From Leptolyngbya sp. NIES-2104 (lineage in GTDB: Bacteria; Cyanobacteriota; Cyanobacteriia; Leptolyngbyales; Leptolyngbyaceae): 64,000 nt of DNA. Location of the stretch: the NCBI RefSeq assembly GCF_001485215.1, contig NZ_BBWW01000001.1:3224001-3288000 (forward strand), read 5' to 3'. The notes under the pieces are model-generated. The model searched no databases and was not told the DNA's origin. It saw only the letters and a program-made list of their open reading frames with translations. The position numbers were made by a program, and so were the translations under genes. Position 1 is the stretch's first letter, and every line of letters begins with the position of its first letter. This document shows, piece after piece, positions 61,618 to 64,000 of the stretch.

Positions 61618-62568
61618 CTATTCAGCCGATCGTAAAAGTATCTTACCGTGAGCGCGCCCTGAAGCACTGTGAGCAAGACCCTGCTGTACTTCGCTGAGAT
61701 GGAAAGTGCGATCGACAATTACGCGAAGCTGACCTGCGTCACAGAGTCCGGAGATGAGGTCTAGACGTGCTGAGTGCGATCGATGACCGATGAAGGTTGC
61801 GATAACACCATGCGCCTCGGCTTGTTTTTGATCTGGCGGCATTACGATCGATACGAGGAATCCACCTGGCTTGATTACCTGATATGACTTAGATAGAGTT
61901 TCGCCGCCGATCGTGTCTAACACAACATCCACATCGTGCAACGCAACGGAGAAGTCTTCTGTACGATAGTCAATCACCTGATCTGCTCCCAAACTGTGAA
62001 CAAGATCTGCATTCGCAGCGGACGCGGTGGAAATCACATGAGCGTCAATGTATTTTGCAAGCTGTACCGCAAAGCTGCCAACACCACCCGCTCCAGCATG
62101 GATAAGGACTGTTTGCCCAGACTTAAGATGGGCAGTCTCGAAAAGCGCCTGCCATGCCGTCCCTGCGGCAGTCGGCAGCCCCGCACTTGTTGCTAAATCC
62201 AGCTTTGTAGGAGCTGTCGTCAGAAGCTGTGCTGGAACGACTACGAATTCGGCGAATGCACCGCCGCGATGTTTATTCAAACTCGAACCGGGTTCTAGGC
62301 GAGCAATAACGCGGTCTCCCTGCTTCCACCGAGCAGCCAATAGACCCGCTTCAACGACGGTTCCAGACAAATCCGTACCGACTGTGTACGGCATCGTTAG
62401 CGGAAAGTAGTCCTTCATAGCGCCGCTGATCAATTTCACATCAAGCGGATTGATGCTTGCTGCTTCCACCTGAACCAATACTTCATCCAGTCCGATCGTT
62501 GGAACTGGAATCTCTTCAAGGACTGCGTTATCGATACTTCCATATTGATGAATTCGGACTGCTTTCAT
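61618..62568 (-). CDS. NADP-dependent quinone-oxidoreductase-like alcohol dehydrogenase
   Basis: A 316-residue medium-chain dehydrogenase from the ATG at 62568 (AAGGAAAC upstream; the frame is open to 62616). The GroES-like domain starts 'MKAVRIHQYG'; the nucleotide site is 'VLIHAGAGGVGSFAVQLAKY' (AGAGGVG), the form of zinc-free quinone reductases and RTN4IP1/QOR proteins. No zinc-binding Cys/His set is present. The ending 'AHGKILL' corresponds to the fossil tail at 3670. Reduces quinones or enals with NADPH. Together with the next gene it looks like a detoxification unit. Confidence 0.9.
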   Translation of the reverse strand: MKAVRIHQYGSIDNAVLEEIPVPTIGLDEVLVQVEAASINPLDVKLISGAMKDYFPLTMPYTVGTDLSGTVVEAGLLAARWKQGDRVIARLEPGSSLNKHRGGAFAEFVVVPAQLLTTAPTKLDLATSAGLPTAAGTAWQALFETAHLKSGQTVLIHAGAGGVGSFAVQLAKYIDAHVISTASAANADLVHSLGADQVIDYRTEDFSVALHDVDVVLDTIGGETLSKSYQVIKPGGFLVSIVMPPDQKQAEAHGVIATFIGHRSHSARLDLISGLCDAGQLRVIVDRTFHLSEVQQGLAHSASGRAHGKILLRSAE

Positions 62569-62619
62569 GATGCGTTTCCTTTGTAATGGGTTGAAAGTGA
62601 GTAGAAAAGTTTTCAAGTC

Positions 62620-63858
62620 TTATGACTGTTTTGGTAGCGGTTGGAGGCGAGAGCGATCCGCTTGCTCAGCCGGACGGACGATCGTAGCGTAGGCGGCAAA
62701 GGCGGCTGACGCGAACAATGACATCACGCTAGTCATCGCGATCGCAGTCCGTCCATCGTAGAAGAAGGCAACCAGCGCACTGGCAAGTGTGCCACCGATC
62801 GCCATCTGCGTGAATCCCAATACAGCAGCAGCGACTCCAGCAACTTCTGGCACTGGCTGAAGCGCTCCATGCTTCGCGTTGGGAGCAATTAGCCCGAAGC
62901 AGAACGTATTGAGAACTAGAAGCGGCAGCAGCGTTATGACGCGGACAGAATTACTGATAGACACCAGCACCAGCGCGATCGCGGAAACAACTGCAAGCGT
63001 GAGTCCGACTTTGAGCAAGCGCGACGGCGGCACACCGCGAACACTCAAGCGCCCATTCAAGAACGAGCCTGCCATAATCGCGAAAGCAGTTGCAGCGAAG
63101 AACCAACCGTAGAGCGTCGTTGAAATGCCTAAAACCTGAATCAAGATGAGCGGTGAGCCAGCAACGTAAGCAAACATACACCCAAAGCTCAACGCGTTCA
63201 CGAGCGCGTAGCCCACACAGATTCGATCACTCAGAACTCGAAGGTAGTTGCTGATCAGGCGGCGAGGGGAGATCGCACTTTGATCGCGATGAGCAATGGA
63301 TTCTTCAAACCCAATCGCGATCGTACCGACAAGAACTAGACCGCCAACTGCCAGCACTCCATAAATCGATCGCCAGTCTGCGATCGTCAGAACTAACCCA
63401 CCAATCGTGGGTGCAATCATCGGCGCAATGCTCATCACCAGATTGATATAAGAGAACTGTGTTCGGGCGGCAGCACCTTCAAACAAGTCGCGCACGATCG
63501 CCATCTCTAGGACAGCAGCAGCACCCGCCCCGGCACCCCCAACCAACCGCCAGAGAATCAATGCGTGAATTGAGGGCGCGATCGTACACATGACATTCGC
63601 GAGGGCGAAGACTCCACAACCGATGAATAGAACCGGGCGACGACCATATCGATCTGAAACGGGTCCAAAAATAAGCTGCGCGATCGCAAAGCCAGCCATG
63701 AACAGACTGAGGGTTAAACCTGTAGCAGCAGGGGGAGCATTGAAGGATGTGCCAAGTGCTTTGAGGGCGGGCAATCCCATGTCGATCGCTAAGGGCGGTA
63801 ACGCAGCCAACGCACCTAGCAGCAGAGTAAATCCCAAAGAGTTAGGTCGAATTCGCAT
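62620..63858 (-). CDS. Bcr/CflA-family MFS efflux transporter
   Basis: A 412-residue 12-helix transporter. 'PLAIDMGLPALKALGTSFN' at residues 22-40 is the Bcr/CflA start (ALxxxDMxLPAxP), and 'FGPVSDRYGRRPVLFIG' is the MFS loop 2-3 signature GPxSDRxGRRPxL. It expels small drugs such as bicyclomycin or sulfonamides by proton antiport. It lies 51 bases upstream of the quinone-oxidoreductase-like gene on the same strand, consistent with joint detoxification. Confidence 0.92.
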   Translation of the reverse strand: MRIRPNSLGFTLLLGALAALPPLAIDMGLPALKALGTSFNAPPAATGLTLSLFMAGFAIAQLIFGPVSDRYGRRPVLFIGCGVFALANVMCTIAPSIHALILWRLVGGAGAGAAAVLEMAIVRDLFEGAAARTQFSYINLVMSIAPMIAPTIGGLVLTIADWRSIYGVLAVGGLVLVGTIAIGFEESIAHRDQSAISPRRLISNYLRVLSDRICVGYALVNALSFGCMFAYVAGSPLILIQVLGISTTLYGWFFAATAFAIMAGSFLNGRLSVRGVPPSRLLKVGLTLAVVSAIALVLVSISNSVRVITLLPLLVLNTFCFGLIAPNAKHGALQPVPEVAGVAAAVLGFTQMAIGGTLASALVAFFYDGRTAIAMTSVMSLFASAAFAAYATIVRPAEQADRSRLQPLPKQS

Positions 63859-63912
63859 AGTTTCTCTTCCGATTCCGATAGCTGCTGACTGATGATAAAA
63901 ATGGGTCAGTTT

Positions 63913-64000
63913 CTAGCTCGGCAGTGCAGCGGGCGACCACGCACCAATTTGGTGCAGCATTCCGAACCAATCTTCCAAGTGCCAGGTGTGCGAAATGCGA
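63913..64000 (-). CDS. SnoaL-like / ester-cyclase-type protein, C-terminus (cut by window edge)
   Basis: The minus-strand frame entering from the right edge reads 'ISHTWHLEDWFGMLHQIGAW' and ends at a stop at 63913-63915. The pattern 'xxEHWxxEDxxGMLxQLG' is the end of SnoaL-like polyketide cyclase and ester-cyclase proteins. Only 28 residues are visible, so this is a family guess. It ends 54 bases before the Bcr/CflA start and could be the first gene of that unit. Confidence 0.5.
   Translation of the reverse strand, partial: RISHTWHLEDWFGMLHQIGAWSPAALPS

Overview
The window reads as chromosome of a cyanobacterium. The octamer GCGATCGC (HIP1) and its core are scattered through coding and non-coding DNA, there is a cobalamin-pathway gene end at the left edge, and DUF2808 and short helix-turn-helix proteins of cyanobacterial type are present. 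I guess a filamentous Leptolyngbya-like lineage, but no marker fixes the genus. No tRNA, rRNA or CRISPR array was seen.

Layout. 0-2.5 kb: end of a precorrin-8X methylmutase gene, a conserved membrane protein, a saccharopine-dehydrogenase-like enzyme. 2.7-16 kb: an island of short-chain dehydrogenases (SDR), aldo/keto reductases and NAD(P)-binding enzymes, most beside a one-component regulator (four AraC, one TetR), with many gene fossils between them. 16-22 kb (+): molybdenum hydroxylase operon A (2Fe-2S, FAD and Mo subunits, a Tat-exported VOC protein, a shortened XdhC, a MocA-like transferase). 22-31 kb: decay zone with a frameshifted SDR, a formylglycine-generating-enzyme-like protein, transporter and sensor fragments, two IS5-family elements, a truncated superoxide dismutase and a FAD monooxygenase split by one IS. 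30.5-41 kb (+): isochorismatase-like hydrolase, ABM monooxygenase, CocE-type hydrolase, GNAT, SDRs, LysR with a divergent NmrA-like gene, a second FAD monooxygenase and a class A beta-lactamase. 41-48 kb (-): RND efflux pump with adaptor, preceded by paired palindromes and a two-component system. 48-60 kb (-): secreted proteins, a MITE, MocA and XdhC, a methyltransferase lipoprotein, an APC permease, and Mo hydroxylase operon B with a Crp-type regulator. 60-64 kb (-): Kelch protein, quinone-oxidoreductase-like enzyme, Bcr/CflA efflux, and the end of a SnoaL-like gene.

How it works together. The region looks like a redox and detoxification island: many NAD(P)H or FAD oxidoreductases acting on small organic molecules, each under a nearby regulator, two molybdenum hydroxylases with their cofactor maturation factors, and several efflux systems. 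It is evolving fast. There are paralogous regulator-promoter pairs, a patchwork of near-identity between the two FAD subunit genes, domain loss in XdhC, about a dozen pseudogenes, and insertion sequences with a related MITE.
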